In this document: positions 8,476-15,784 of the stretch, piece by piece
How positions within the stretch are numbered: the stretch's first letter is position 1
How the letters are laid out: each line of letters opens with the position of its first letter
DNA from: Aurantiacibacter xanthus
GTDB lineage: Bacteria > Pseudomonadota > Alphaproteobacteria > Sphingomonadales > Sphingomonadaceae
Assembly (NCBI RefSeq): GCF_003584015.1
Contig: NZ_QXFM01000066.1
Location: 62,001-126,000 of the forward strand
Direction of reading: 5' to 3'
DNA: 64,000 nt
Position numbers and translations under genes: made by a program
Notes under the pieces: model-generated
Told to the model about the DNA's origin: nothing
Seen by the model: the letters and a program-made list of their open reading frames with translations, nothing else
Databases searched by the model: none

Positions 8476-8500
8476 AACCGTTGCGAAAGCGCGGTTTTTT
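8476..8500 (+). terminator. Likely terminator of tRNA-Val
   Basis: AACCG (8476-8480) pairs with CGGTT (8492-8496) around a purine-rich loop, and six Ts run from 8495 to 8500. It lies 35 bases after the tRNA. Confidence 0.6.
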
Positions 8501-8551
8501 GGGCATTCGGCCTAGCACAAGTTCCCACCCGTTCGCAGGAAAGCACGGGGC

Positions 8552-8573
8552 ATCTGGGGGTATTCCGGGGGCA
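8552..8573 (+). repeat. G-rich motif upstream of the integrase relic
   Basis: ATCTGGGGG followed by a C, four Gs and CA about 12 bases later. A similar 22-base copy (17 identical positions by eye) lies at 15227-15248 near the other edge of the accessory region. Such G-rich direct motifs are often seen just before P4-type integrase genes; a role as integrase arm-binding sites is inference. Confidence 0.35.
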
Positions 8574-8599
8574 CACACCCAAGCTGCTGCGGGCATCGG

Positions 8600-8803
8600 A
8601 TGTTAACCGATCGAGACTGTCGAAATGCCACGCCGGGCCCTCGCCCGGTGAAGCTGCTCGACGGTCACGGCCTGCACCTATACATCACTCCGACCGGCTT
8701 CAAAAGCTGGCGCCTCAAGTACCGATTCGGCGGCAAGAAGAAGCAGTCACGCTCGGCCTCGGGCTATTCGCCGAGCCAACTGAGGTCCGGTAGCTGGCCG
8801 TGA
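8600..8803 (+). pseudogene. Tyrosine integrase, N-terminal fragment (DUF4102-type), frameshifted
   Basis: The first 50 codons (MLTDRDCRNATPGPRPVKLL ... SWRLKYRFGGKKKQ) match the arm-DNA-binding domain of P4-type tyrosine integrases, which insert islands at tRNA 3' ends. Near 8748 the frame slips: in the next frame the sequence reads TLGLGLFAEPTEVR, resembling the usual family continuation, and then meets a stop. Nothing of the core-binding or catalytic domains (R-H-R-Y) follows. The gene is therefore dead. Its position directly behind tRNA-Val marks an old integration event. Confidence 0.8.
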
Positions 8804-8936
8804 GCTGCCTATCCGGTTTGCGTGGGGAAACGGCAAGAAGCTGTCATTCTGCCCACGACCACTTCCAGGCGGTTCATAAGGCCTTGTCTGAGTGGCAAGG
8901 CCCGACGGTTCCCCTACCGATTATTACTTTTCGAGT

Positions 8937-10199
8937 TCAGCCCCCTGACCGCTTGGATCGAAGTGCCAGCAATGAAAGCTTGGCAGCGGGGCCGCTGATG
9001 AGCGAGTTGACGAACGAGGTGATCATTCGCTGCAACTCGATCACGCAGTGCGCGATCCAGCCCTTCCGTCGCATAGTGAGGTCGAACCAAACGCTGAGGG
9101 TGATGATCGTGACGACCAGCACAGCGACGAGTTGCAACGCGGCGGCAAGATTTTCCGGTTCGGCGGTAACACAGTAAAGCAGCATGTTACCAAAGGCGAA
9201 AGTGAACAGGCTGGTCCTCCCAAAGAACGCAATGTTTCTCCAAAAGCGATCTGCCTTGACGGAAGTGGTGAGCAACGTCGTCGCTGCCATCAACACGACT
9301 GCAAAATGCACGCCAAAAAGAAAATAGAGCGGATGCCCCGCCATCCGCAGGGACATTGTTCCAAGTTCCTTGATGGTGCTTTGATCGAACGCTGCGAACA
9401 ACACGGCGAGCGATATCCCCGCGCCCGCGAGCAGCAGCTTTGTCCGATGTCGAAGACGCGCCATGTCCGGCCGCCCCCCGGAACTGCCAATGAGGATACG
9501 TCCGAGCACCATTCCCGCGATAACCAGCGTGATTCCACGCATGATTGACGGACCGCCCAACTGCGCCTCGCCGAGGCCGAACAGGAATTTCCATAGGCGG
9601 GCGAGTTCCTTCGAAAGTCCAAGTTCATTTGGCGTCGGCAGCGCAGTCAAAAGCGGGTAAGCAAGATGAACGGCAATGGCTCCGGCTGCGAGCGGAACGA
9701 GCCCCAACCGGCAACGAACCCAGAGAAGAAGCGGAGCCAGAACAAGGACAACTGCATAGAACTTAAGGATATCCGTGAATGGCGTAACGCCCAGCATCAG
9801 AACCGTCGCGATCGAGAATGCAGCAGAGTAGTCGTCGCGCATTAAGAAGAGAACACCGATTGAGAGGGCGTAGAGGAGCCAACATTGGGTGGCACGTGAC
9901 ACCAATCTCACTGTGATCGTCTTCCGGTGCCCGGCGATGAAGCGTGGCCGATAGACGATTTCGAGCATGGTTCCGAAAAGGATAATGAAGGTCGGCGTAG
10001 CTGCGGCCATGCAGATCCTCAGTGCGTCCACCCATGGATCTTCTACGAAGTCGCCCATCCGTGCGACCACCCACACATGGCTCGCCATGGCAAGCAGGAT
10101 CGCTATCGATCGTGCGATATCAATGCCAACTATTCGGGAGGGCCTGGCGCGGGCTCCTTCAGAACCCGATGGAACCGCGTTCCTCGTTTCGGTAGGCAT
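8937..10199 (-). CDS. Polytopic membrane acyltransferase (acyltransferase-3 / OpgC-like)
   Basis: A 420-residue integral membrane protein with about ten hydrophobic segments. The N-terminal RIVGIDIARSIAILLAMASH has the arginine/aspartate plus histidine arrangement of acyltransferase-3, OpgC and DUF1624-type enzymes, which transfer acyl groups to sugars across the membrane. In the setting of glycosyltransferase and pyruvyl transferase genes it probably modifies a surface glycan, but donor and acceptor are unknown. The start MPTETRNAVPSG at 10199 has an AGAGG a few bases upstream. The last 25 residues are basic. It appears intact. Confidence 0.75.
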   Translation of the reverse strand: MPTETRNAVPSGSEGARARPSRIVGIDIARSIAILLAMASHVWVVARMGDFVEDPWVDALRICMAAATPTFIILFGTMLEIVYRPRFIAGHRKTITVRLVSRATQCWLLYALSIGVLFLMRDDYSAAFSIATVLMLGVTPFTDILKFYAVVLVLAPLLLWVRCRLGLVPLAAGAIAVHLAYPLLTALPTPNELGLSKELARLWKFLFGLGEAQLGGPSIMRGITLVIAGMVLGRILIGSSGGRPDMARLRHRTKLLLAGAGISLAVLFAAFDQSTIKELGTMSLRMAGHPLYFLFGVHFAVVLMAATTLLTTSVKADRFWRNIAFFGRTSLFTFAFGNMLLYCVTAEPENLAAALQLVAVLVVTIITLSVWFDLTMRRKGWIAHCVIELQRMITSFVNSLISGPAAKLSLLALRSKRSGG

Positions 10200-10309
10200 C
10201 GCGCATTACCTCTCTTGATTAGGCGCCCGGTTACCGCACCCCTACCTGCAACTGAAGGAGAAATGCAGGTTCTGGGCACCGCAGTTTCGCCCAGGAACAT
10301 CAGCGGTCT

Positions 10310-10596
10310 TGAGCCGCCCCGGGATTGCCGGAGGCCGATCGACTTAAAACTATGCGGCCATGGGGGTGTCGTCCAGCATGGCGTAGTATCATGGTTCAGC
10401 TTCGGCAGGCGGGATATTTCCGATGGGTGCGAGCGTAGGATCTCGCTGGCGTGACGCAGCTCACGGTTCTCGCGCTCCAGCGCCTTGAGGCGGACTGCCC
10501 GCTCACGAACCTCAGGGGCAAACTTGTTCGTCGCCTTGCTCATCGTAGCCCCTTCGTCTCAGGAGTTAGGGCCTCCGGCAATCCCGGGGCGGTTCA
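10310..10596 (-). mobile_element. IS3-family insertion sequence, 287-bp internal-deletion derivative
   Basis: Terminal inverted repeats of 27 bases lie at 10310-10336 (TGAGCCGCCCCGGGATTGCC and on) and 10570-10596, with one mismatch between the arms and TG...CA ends. Inside, on the minus strand, are the start of OrfA and, close to the left repeat, a relic of an OrfB C-terminal end. Almost all of both transposase genes is missing, so the element is MITE-like and could move only with a transposase supplied in trans. The 3-4 bases flanking each end do not match, so no target duplication remains. Confidence 0.8.
10433..10543 (-). pseudogene. IS3-family transposase OrfA remnant
   Basis: The first 19 codons MSKATNKFAPEVRERAVRL are a typical OrfA start. 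They are joined directly to KALERENRELRHASEILR, which in intact elements lies at the leucine-zipper end of OrfA, so the helix-turn-helix part in between has been deleted. The frame then runs on into unrelated codons. In another frame, further toward the left repeat, PPAEAEP resembles the C-terminal end of OrfB. Confidence 0.7.
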
Positions 10597-10690
10597 CGTC
10601 AGCCAGGTAAGCAGGAACCGCACCGTCACAAACAGGAGATGCCAGATTGCGCTGCACATTTCAGTAGATAACGCCTTCAGACTATGAAAA

Positions 10691-10703
10691 GTGCAAATTG
10701 CAC
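10691..10703. repeat. Perfect palindrome upstream of the glycosyltransferase relic
   Basis: GTGCAAATTGCAC, 22 bases before the ATG at 10725. It could be an operator half-site pair or a short hairpin. No regulator is identified nearby. Confidence 0.3.
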
Positions 10704-10724
10704 TACCCTCGGAATGGGGACCGC

Positions 10725-11464
10725 ATGTTTTCCGTAATTATACCTACGCTCAATCGGGCCAAGGCCTTATCCGTCGCTTTGCAGTCGCTGGACGAAACCG
10801 CAGCTGGTCATACCGTGGAAATCATCGTGGTCGACAACGGCTCGAGCGACGACACACAAGCTGTTGTACAGACGTTTGCGTAAAAAAATGCCGCGGTTGC
10901 CTATACATATGAGCCCACGCCGGGGGTGTGTCGGGCAAAAACATGGGAACTTCGCTCGCTAGACACGATATATTCATCTTCACCGATGATGATTGCCGCG
11001 TGGACAGACATTACTTTGCCGTCCTCGCTCAACTGCATTCCAAAATTGGTGAGCCAGCCATAATCGGCGGCAGAGTCGAACTGGGTGATCCTACAGATGC
11101 ACCGATCACCATCAAGACAGATATGGCCCCGGCAAAATACGGGGTCGATTCCACGCAATTCCCTGGCGGCTTTATTCATGGCTGCAACCTCACCATGCAC
11201 CGCGAAGTGCTCGATGGAATTGGCCTATGGAATGAGCGATTTGGGCCGGCAGGCATCTTCCGCGCTGCCGAAGACACCGAAATGATCTATCGTGCGAATA
11301 AGCACGGCGTTCCTATTATCTATCACCCTGACTTGGTGGTACACCATTTTCATGGTCGAAAAACGATAGAGGACATTAAAAAGCTCAACCAGAGTTACCA
11401 GTATGGAAATGGCGCATTATTGGGCCGCCATTTAGACGCGCTGCCCCTCAAGCATTTTTACTGA
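10725..11464 (+). pseudogene. Family 2 glycosyltransferase, disrupted
   Basis: The N-terminal part (MFSVIIPTLNRAKALSVALQ, IIVVDNGSSDDT) is a clear GT-A fold start. The rest (IFTDDDCRVD, with the metal-binding acidic motif, and FGPAGIFRAAEDTEMIYR) lies in another frame from 10928. An in-frame TAA at 10881-10883 and a shift in a run of As near 10935-10940 separate the parts. The intervening codons still read VAYTYEPTPGVCRA, as expected for the family, so the lesions are recent or are sequencing errors in homopolymers. The C-terminus is also short: about 245 codons versus about 320 in the neighbour. Confidence 0.8.
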
Positions 11465-11607
11465 AATACTCGAAATTGGATCAAGGAAATTATGGGTGGG
11501 CAGTGATTTGATGAAACCCTTGGCATCAGCCATGGTGATTTGGTCAAACCACAAATCCAAGGTCCAATTCCATACTTGAGGTGGTGATCATAAAATCGTC
11601 CGACTTT

Positions 11608-12567
11608 CTATTCAGCGCGTCGAAAGTAGTCCCGAGCACCCCTCATTTTACATTTTTGAGTAAAATTCCAAAGCCACCAATGTACTGCACGGGGCTTCAA
11701 CGTCTTTTTTATCTTATAGGCAACGGCAGGCCGCAGCGATCGACACCATAGCCAAATCGGCACACCGAAAATTCTTGCTCCTTCCGTCGGGATAGCTTGC
11801 CCCATAATCGGAAAGCCATCATTCTCACTGAGATAAGCCCAAGTTTCGCCAGAAGAATGATAATACACTTCAATGTATTCAAGGCTCATACGGGAAGCTG
11901 GGATCAAATGACGTACGCGGCTTGATGGAATCCAGTAATATGAGCCACCAAGAGCAGCGATTGCCATTAAAACTGCGGACTCTTCCCCGAGCCGCTTCTG
12001 ATTTGGGCTGACGCCCAGGTTTGCATCATAAAGAAATTTACGTTGCTCAGCAGCACGCACCGCAAAGTTGGCACCGAATGGCAACAGATCCTGCTCGGTA
12101 GGAAGTTGACCTTCAATCGCCCCATGATCGCGTTTTGCAAAAGCAACAGCGAGCATGCCGCTGTTTTCGACCATCCAAGCAGGCGGCTCAATCTCGTACA
12201 CTGGCTCCACTATGCCGCCGAAAATCGTCCCATCCGGATAGCGCTGAAACGCGCGCGCGTATGCCGCGAGCCAGTCGGGATCCAATTCCACGTCATCATC
12301 GGTCCAGCAAATGTAGTCACCTTTTGCGGCAGCGACACCGGCATTGCGTGCATTCGACAGGCCCGCCACTGGTTGCCACACTCGGCGCAGCGGCAAACGG
12401 TCCGCAAACGCCTCGATCACTGCCGACGTCTCGTCGGTGCTGCCGTTGTCGACAACAATCATCTCCCAAGTCGCTCCCTCTGGCGCGCGCAGTGCGACAA
12501 AACTGTCAAGCACATGGCGCAGCTGTCGAGCCCGATTTCGGGTGCACATTATGACTGAGATTAACAT
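11608..12567 (-). CDS. Family 2 glycosyltransferase
   Basis: A 319-residue GT2 enzyme with an intact GT-A domain: SVIMCTRNRARQL at the start, VVDNGSTDETSAVI, the sugar-nucleotide metal site WTDDDVELDPDW, and the downstream acceptor region FGANFAVRA / LGEESAVLMA. It transfers a sugar from a nucleotide donor to a growing glycan on the cytoplasmic face. The C-terminal third contains a hydrophobic stretch (IFGVPIWLWCRSL) that may lie at the membrane. Its composition is more AT-rich than the flanking core genes, which fits acquisition by transfer. It is convergent with the broken glycosyltransferase. Confidence 0.87.
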   Translation of the reverse strand: MLISVIMCTRNRARQLRHVLDSFVALRAPEGATWEMIVVDNGSTDETSAVIEAFADRLPLRRVWQPVAGLSNARNAGVAAAKGDYICWTDDDVELDPDWLAAYARAFQRYPDGTIFGGIVEPVYEIEPPAWMVENSGMLAVAFAKRDHGAIEGQLPTEQDLLPFGANFAVRAAEQRKFLYDANLGVSPNQKRLGEESAVLMAIAALGGSYYWIPSSRVRHLIPASRMSLEYIEVYYHSSGETWAYLSENDGFPIMGQAIPTEGARIFGVPIWLWCRSLRPAVAYKIKKTLKPRAVHWWLWNFTQKCKMRGARDYFRRAE

Positions 12568-12720
12568 CCTTCGCTCATTTCCTTAGTATAGCACGCCCAG
12601 GCCGAGCCCCAAGAGGCGCCGCAGATGAGGAGCGGCAGGTATTCGGTTCCAGGCTACCATCCCCCTGAGGCAATAGCACGCGTTCGGTTGTGATTGAGCT
12701 ACCTCCAACGCGGCCTTGAA

Positions 12721-12825
12721 CTACCAGGTACGCGAACACCCGTTTATCGTGGCGATGATCTGATCAGGACCGGAGGCACGATTACGGTAGCAGATGATAT
12801 CGGGAACATCTGGCGAGTTAGACAT
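12721..12825 (-). other. Short reading frame overlapping the pyruvyl transferase 3' end; possible gene remnant
   Basis: A 34-codon frame starts (MSNSPDVPDIICYRNRASG) inside the last codons of the pyruvyl transferase gene and ends at a TAG. The same frame would then stay open for 46 more codons. It may be the remains of a truncated island gene. I do not recognise a family, and it may equally be chance. The rest of 12568-12720 shows nothing. Confidence 0.2.
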
Positions 12826-13885
12826 CAGCATTCTCCTTTGCCTGGAGCCAAGCCTTGGCACAGGCGACCGCCTCGGAAAGCGTTTTTGCTTGATAGCTGT
12901 CGGTCCAACGAGTGGAAAAGGCCGCCGAAAATCGTGAAATTTTGCCATAGTGATTATCTAGGAAGCAGTGCGGGAGCCCGAGCAGCGTGCTCAGGATATG
13001 GACATGTAGTCGGTCGGTAATCACAAATCTCGCGCGTGACAGCTGTTTTAAGCCGCGCGCCAGCCGTCGTTCTGCCAACTGATTGTAATAGTAATTGCGC
13101 CGCGCGGTACGGGACATCCGCCTTGGCGAAAGGCTCATTAATGCCTTGATCCGGCTATCCCATTGGACATCGCGGTAAAGGTTTGGCGAATCTTCCAGCC
13201 AATCGTCCTGTTCCCAGCCGATAGGCCAATCCTGCGAGGAAAAACCAACGCCTTCCTTGTCGGTGCGCATCAAGAGCAACACATCCAGATCTGGCGTAGC
13301 GATGCGTTGCATCGGCCCTAACGCAAAAGCCATGTCAGGGCACAGCGTAACTTCGCAATCAAAGGCTTGGGACGCCAGAGCATGGCTTTCATCGTCACGC
13401 ACCAAAAGCCGTAACGCCTTGGCTGCCTTCAAGTTGCGCGCGGTCGTGGCGATACTTGCGGGATTGTCGTAGTGAATTGACTGAGGAAACTGGATGATAG
13501 TGCTGCCCGGATTGGCCGAGATGATCGCCTCACGGAAATCATTGTTCGCTGTCCAGATATCCCCGAAGTTGCCTCCACCATGCAGCAGTACGGTCTTTCC
13601 GACCAGATCGCGGTTTACCTGATCTAACGGATCGCGGTGATCGGCGACCAACGCCGGATCAAACCCCACATTTTTTCGCAACCATGCGATCTCGCCCGCC
13701 CAGATCGCGCTATCACCCACGTTGCCATGGTCTGGCATGTCGATCAGCGCAAACGGTTCCGCACGCAGGGTCGGCAGACTGGGAGCAAGCACGTGATCAA
13801 TTAGACCTTGCAGCCGCGAGATCACCTGGAGATGGGTTTGCGCCGTTGCAACCGCGGCAGGCGCCGAAGGTGTAATAGACGTCAT
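12818..13885 (-). CDS. Polysaccharide pyruvyl transferase family protein
   Basis: A 355-residue protein of the polysaccharide pyruvyl transferase family (ExoV/WcaK-like), which adds ketal-linked pyruvate from phosphoenolpyruvate to sugars of exopolysaccharides. Visible hallmarks are the N-terminal LIDMPDHGNVGDSAIW, the glycine motif LLHGGGNFGDIW near the middle of the first half, and the C-terminal FVITDRLHVHILSTLLGLPH (the conserved D-R-x-H signature) with CFLDNHYGKI. Length is normal and it appears intact. Its ATG overlaps the stop of the flippase gene by 4 bases, so the two were translated as a unit. Confidence 0.87.
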   Translation of the reverse strand: MTSITPSAPAAVATAQTHLQVISRLQGLIDHVLAPSLPTLRAEPFALIDMPDHGNVGDSAIWAGEIAWLRKNVGFDPALVADHRDPLDQVNRDLVGKTVLLHGGGNFGDIWTANNDFREAIISANPGSTIIQFPQSIHYDNPASIATTARNLKAAKALRLLVRDDESHALASQAFDCEVTLCPDMAFALGPMQRIATPDLDVLLLMRTDKEGVGFSSQDWPIGWEQDDWLEDSPNLYRDVQWDSRIKALMSLSPRRMSRTARRNYYYNQLAERRLARGLKQLSRARFVITDRLHVHILSTLLGLPHCFLDNHYGKISRFSAAFSTRWTDSYQAKTLSEAVACAKAWLQAKENADV

Positions 13886-14787
13886 CTTGAGGATTCCCTT
13901 TTGCGGAGTGTCGAGAGGAGAGTCATAGCCATGTCACGCAATTTGGCCCAAGCCAGAACCATAACGAGCACCGTGTAGACCAAAGCCCCTAACGCAACCG
14001 AAAGAAGCGCAGGAGTCCAGTCTCCTGCATATTGGGTCTCGAACGATCGCAGAGAGAAATGCACCGAGACCGCCATCGTCAATGCGCAGCCTAGTGGGAG
14101 TGTCATCGCGGACCCGGTGTCACTCATCCGGATACTCAAACGGCGCGCGAGCATATATTGTTGCAAGGGCATGGTGACATATGCGCGCAGCACATAGGCT
14201 GCGGCCACGGCCACCAGACCAAAGCGCACGGCGATCCATGTACATAATATTGTGGTCAGCAGTTGCACCATGGCAACCTTGAGCACCTCGCTCGGGTAAT
14301 TCGAAGCGGTTAGCGCAGGTCCGCAAAAGAAGTTGAATACGAACGGGATCACCATCAGAGACAGCATCTGTGTCACCGGAACCGCTTCAGCCCATTCGGC
14401 ACCAAGGCTGCCCAAGGGCAGGGTTAGCGCCAATGCATAAATAATATGAACGTTGTCGACGTTATCAAAGAGACTTGCGTAAATCGGCGCCGCGAGCGCT
14501 ATCAGGAATGCAAATCCCAGCGAAAGAGCGAGGTTCAGCCAAAAGACCGTGCTGAGGAACCGATCATCGAGCTCCTGTGATCGGATCACGGCATCGCCAA
14601 GACCACCCGACGACACCACGCGCCCCACCTCTACCAGGATACTGGCCAGAGCGAAAAGGCCGAAATCCTTCGGCTCAAGTACCCGAGCCAGAACGATGAA
14701 CAGAACGAGCGTAACCGCACTGCTCCAGCCAGCGCGCGCTACCGACCAAAGCACCCCACCAATGGTTTTGCTTTTCAAATCCGTCAT
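13882..14787 (-). CDS. Oligosaccharide flippase (Wzx/MOP type) with an internal deletion
   Basis: A 301-residue polytopic membrane protein. Residues 1-129 match the N-terminal bundle of oligosaccharide flippases (KTIGGVLWSVARAGW, RVLEPKDFGLFALA). From about residue 130 (EWAEAVPVTQMLSL) it matches the C-terminal bundle. In intact family members of roughly 430-500 residues these two parts are separated by some 140-170 residues. The junction lies near base 14397 and keeps the frame. It would normally translocate lipid-linked oligosaccharide; with half the core helices missing it is probably inactive. The start MTDLKSK at 14787 is preferred over 14931, whose extra residues are not family-like. 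Confidence 0.75.
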   Translation of the reverse strand: MTDLKSKTIGGVLWSVARAGWSSAVTLVLFIVLARVLEPKDFGLFALASILVEVGRVVSSGGLGDAVIRSQELDDRFLSTVFWLNLALSLGFAFLIALAAPIYASLFDNVDNVHIIYALALTLPLGSLGAEWAEAVPVTQMLSLMVIPFVFNFFCGPALTASNYPSEVLKVAMVQLLTTILCTWIAVRFGLVAVAAAYVLRAYVTMPLQQYMLARRLSIRMSDTGSAMTLPLGCALTMAVSVHFSLRSFETQYAGDWTPALLSVALGALVYTVLVMVLAWAKLRDMAMTLLSTLRKRESSR

Positions 14788-15226
14788 GCGTGGCCGACGC
14801 TCAACGATCCTTGGCTCACCTTGAGAGACATATACCTGATTCTCACGTAGTTCGGCGGCGACAATCTTGGATACCCGCAGCCCACACCGACGCATGCTGC
14901 ATTGCAGCACCAAAGCTGCATAGCCAATCAAAAAATGCTATCGCTGAAAATGAAACCGGCCGTGGCAAATCCGAGACAGAGTCACATCGAAACGCGCCAG
15001 ACGCACACGTCCGTTGGCCTCCTCAATATCGGCGCAGCGTGTCACCGTCGACTAACACCGCCATCAGGCAAGCAAAGACGAGGCTCACTGACCGCCCGTC
15101 CCTGAAACCGATGTTATCGGTATAAACAGAGGTCCGGACAGCGCGAGCGCTACACTGGCACCTTACAGCACCGCCTCGCTGACGCGGTCGAGCCCAGCCC
15201 CTCAGGCTGAGCCATTTTTTTGCGCA

Positions 15227-15248
15227 ATCTGGGGGCACCCGTGGGGCA
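15227..15248 (+). repeat. Second copy of the G-rich integrase-upstream motif
   Basis: ATCTGGGGGCACCCG followed by TGGGGCA, similar to 8552-8573. An ATG at 15284 follows at a spacing similar to that before the integrase relic. Confidence 0.3.
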
Positions 15249-15308
15249 TCCAAGTTAACGCCAGAACACGAGACCTAAGCAAAATGGCCGATAAATCGAC
15301 TAACTCCG

Positions 15309-15329
15309 ATCCCTGCCACGCCCGACATT
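15309..15329 (+). other. Degenerate copy of the tRNA-Val 3' end (possible att relic)
   Basis: Seventeen of 21 bases match tRNA-Val 8423-8443; the shared core is TGC-(C/T)-ACGCCC and the ends ATCC and CATT also agree. It lies exactly where core genes resume and in the same orientation as the tRNA, as expected for the distal attachment site of an island. The match is imperfect and may be chance. Confidence 0.4.
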
Positions 15330-15364
15330 ATGAACGACCATTTGAAAATTTGATATTTTTTCAG

Positions 15365-15784
15365 TCAGTCCGGCAGGCGTTCGCGCGCCTGCTGTTCGAT
15401 CGCCTCAAGCTCGACGATGGTCTTGTCGATGGCGTCGCGCTGGTGCCGCAGTTCTTCGAGCCGATCCGCAACCTGCTGCAACAGATGCCGCATCTGGCTC
15501 TCCTTGCCATGCTCGGTGTCGTAGAGCGACAGGAACTCACCGATTTCGCGAATCGAGAAACCCAGCCGCTTGCCGCGCAGGATCAGTTGCATGCGCCCCA
15601 TCTCCCGCCGCGAGTAAACGCGCATCGCCCCCACCCGGCGCGGCTGGATCAGGCCCTTGTCCTCGTAAAAGCGCAAGGTGCGCTGGGTCACACCCAGTTC
15701 CTCCGAAGCCTCCGCAATCGATTTGAGTCCCTCTTCCGCCGCAGGATCGATCGCGGTGTCGTCGGCCTGGTCGACATCGGTCAT
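15365..15784 (-). CDS. MerR family transcriptional regulator (LiuR-like)
   Basis: A 139-residue MerR regulator: a winged helix-turn-helix (about residues 21-90; SIAEASEELGVTQRTLRFYE, GLIQPRRVGAMRVYSRR), then a coiled-coil dimer helix (about 98-135). The short effector tail has no cysteine metal site, so a metal sensor is unlikely. Its ATG overlaps the stop of the upstream acyl-CoA ligase gene by 4 bases. In Proteobacteria, MerR proteins of this kind (LiuR and relatives) repress branched-chain and fatty acid degradation genes. A perfect palindrome of the expected form lies in the divergent promoter region at 17554-17567. The assignment as the local beta-oxidation regulator is inference from context. 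Confidence 0.88.
   Translation of the reverse strand: MTDVDQADDTAIDPAAEEGLKSIAEASEELGVTQRTLRFYEDKGLIQPRRVGAMRVYSRREMGRMQLILRGKRLGFSIREIGEFLSLYDTEHGKESQMRHLLQQVADRLEELRHQRDAIDKTIVELEAIEQQARERLPD

Larger units (their letters stand above)
14788..15364. other. 577-bp gap at the right edge of the accessory region
   Basis: I see no convincing gene here. The stretch contains the G-rich motif at 15227-15248, a degenerate tRNA-end copy at 15309-15329, and between them bases 15284-15310. Those bases read, across a frame slip, like the INRLTP start of some tyrosine integrases. It probably holds decayed island-border sequence. Confidence 0.4.

Noticed and set aside
8318-8515. 65-codon frame across tRNA-Val
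   Set aside because: Fully explained by the tRNA gene.
10306-10600. Target-site duplication flanking the IS3 derivative
   Set aside because: The 3-4 bases on each side (TCT before, CGT after) do not match.
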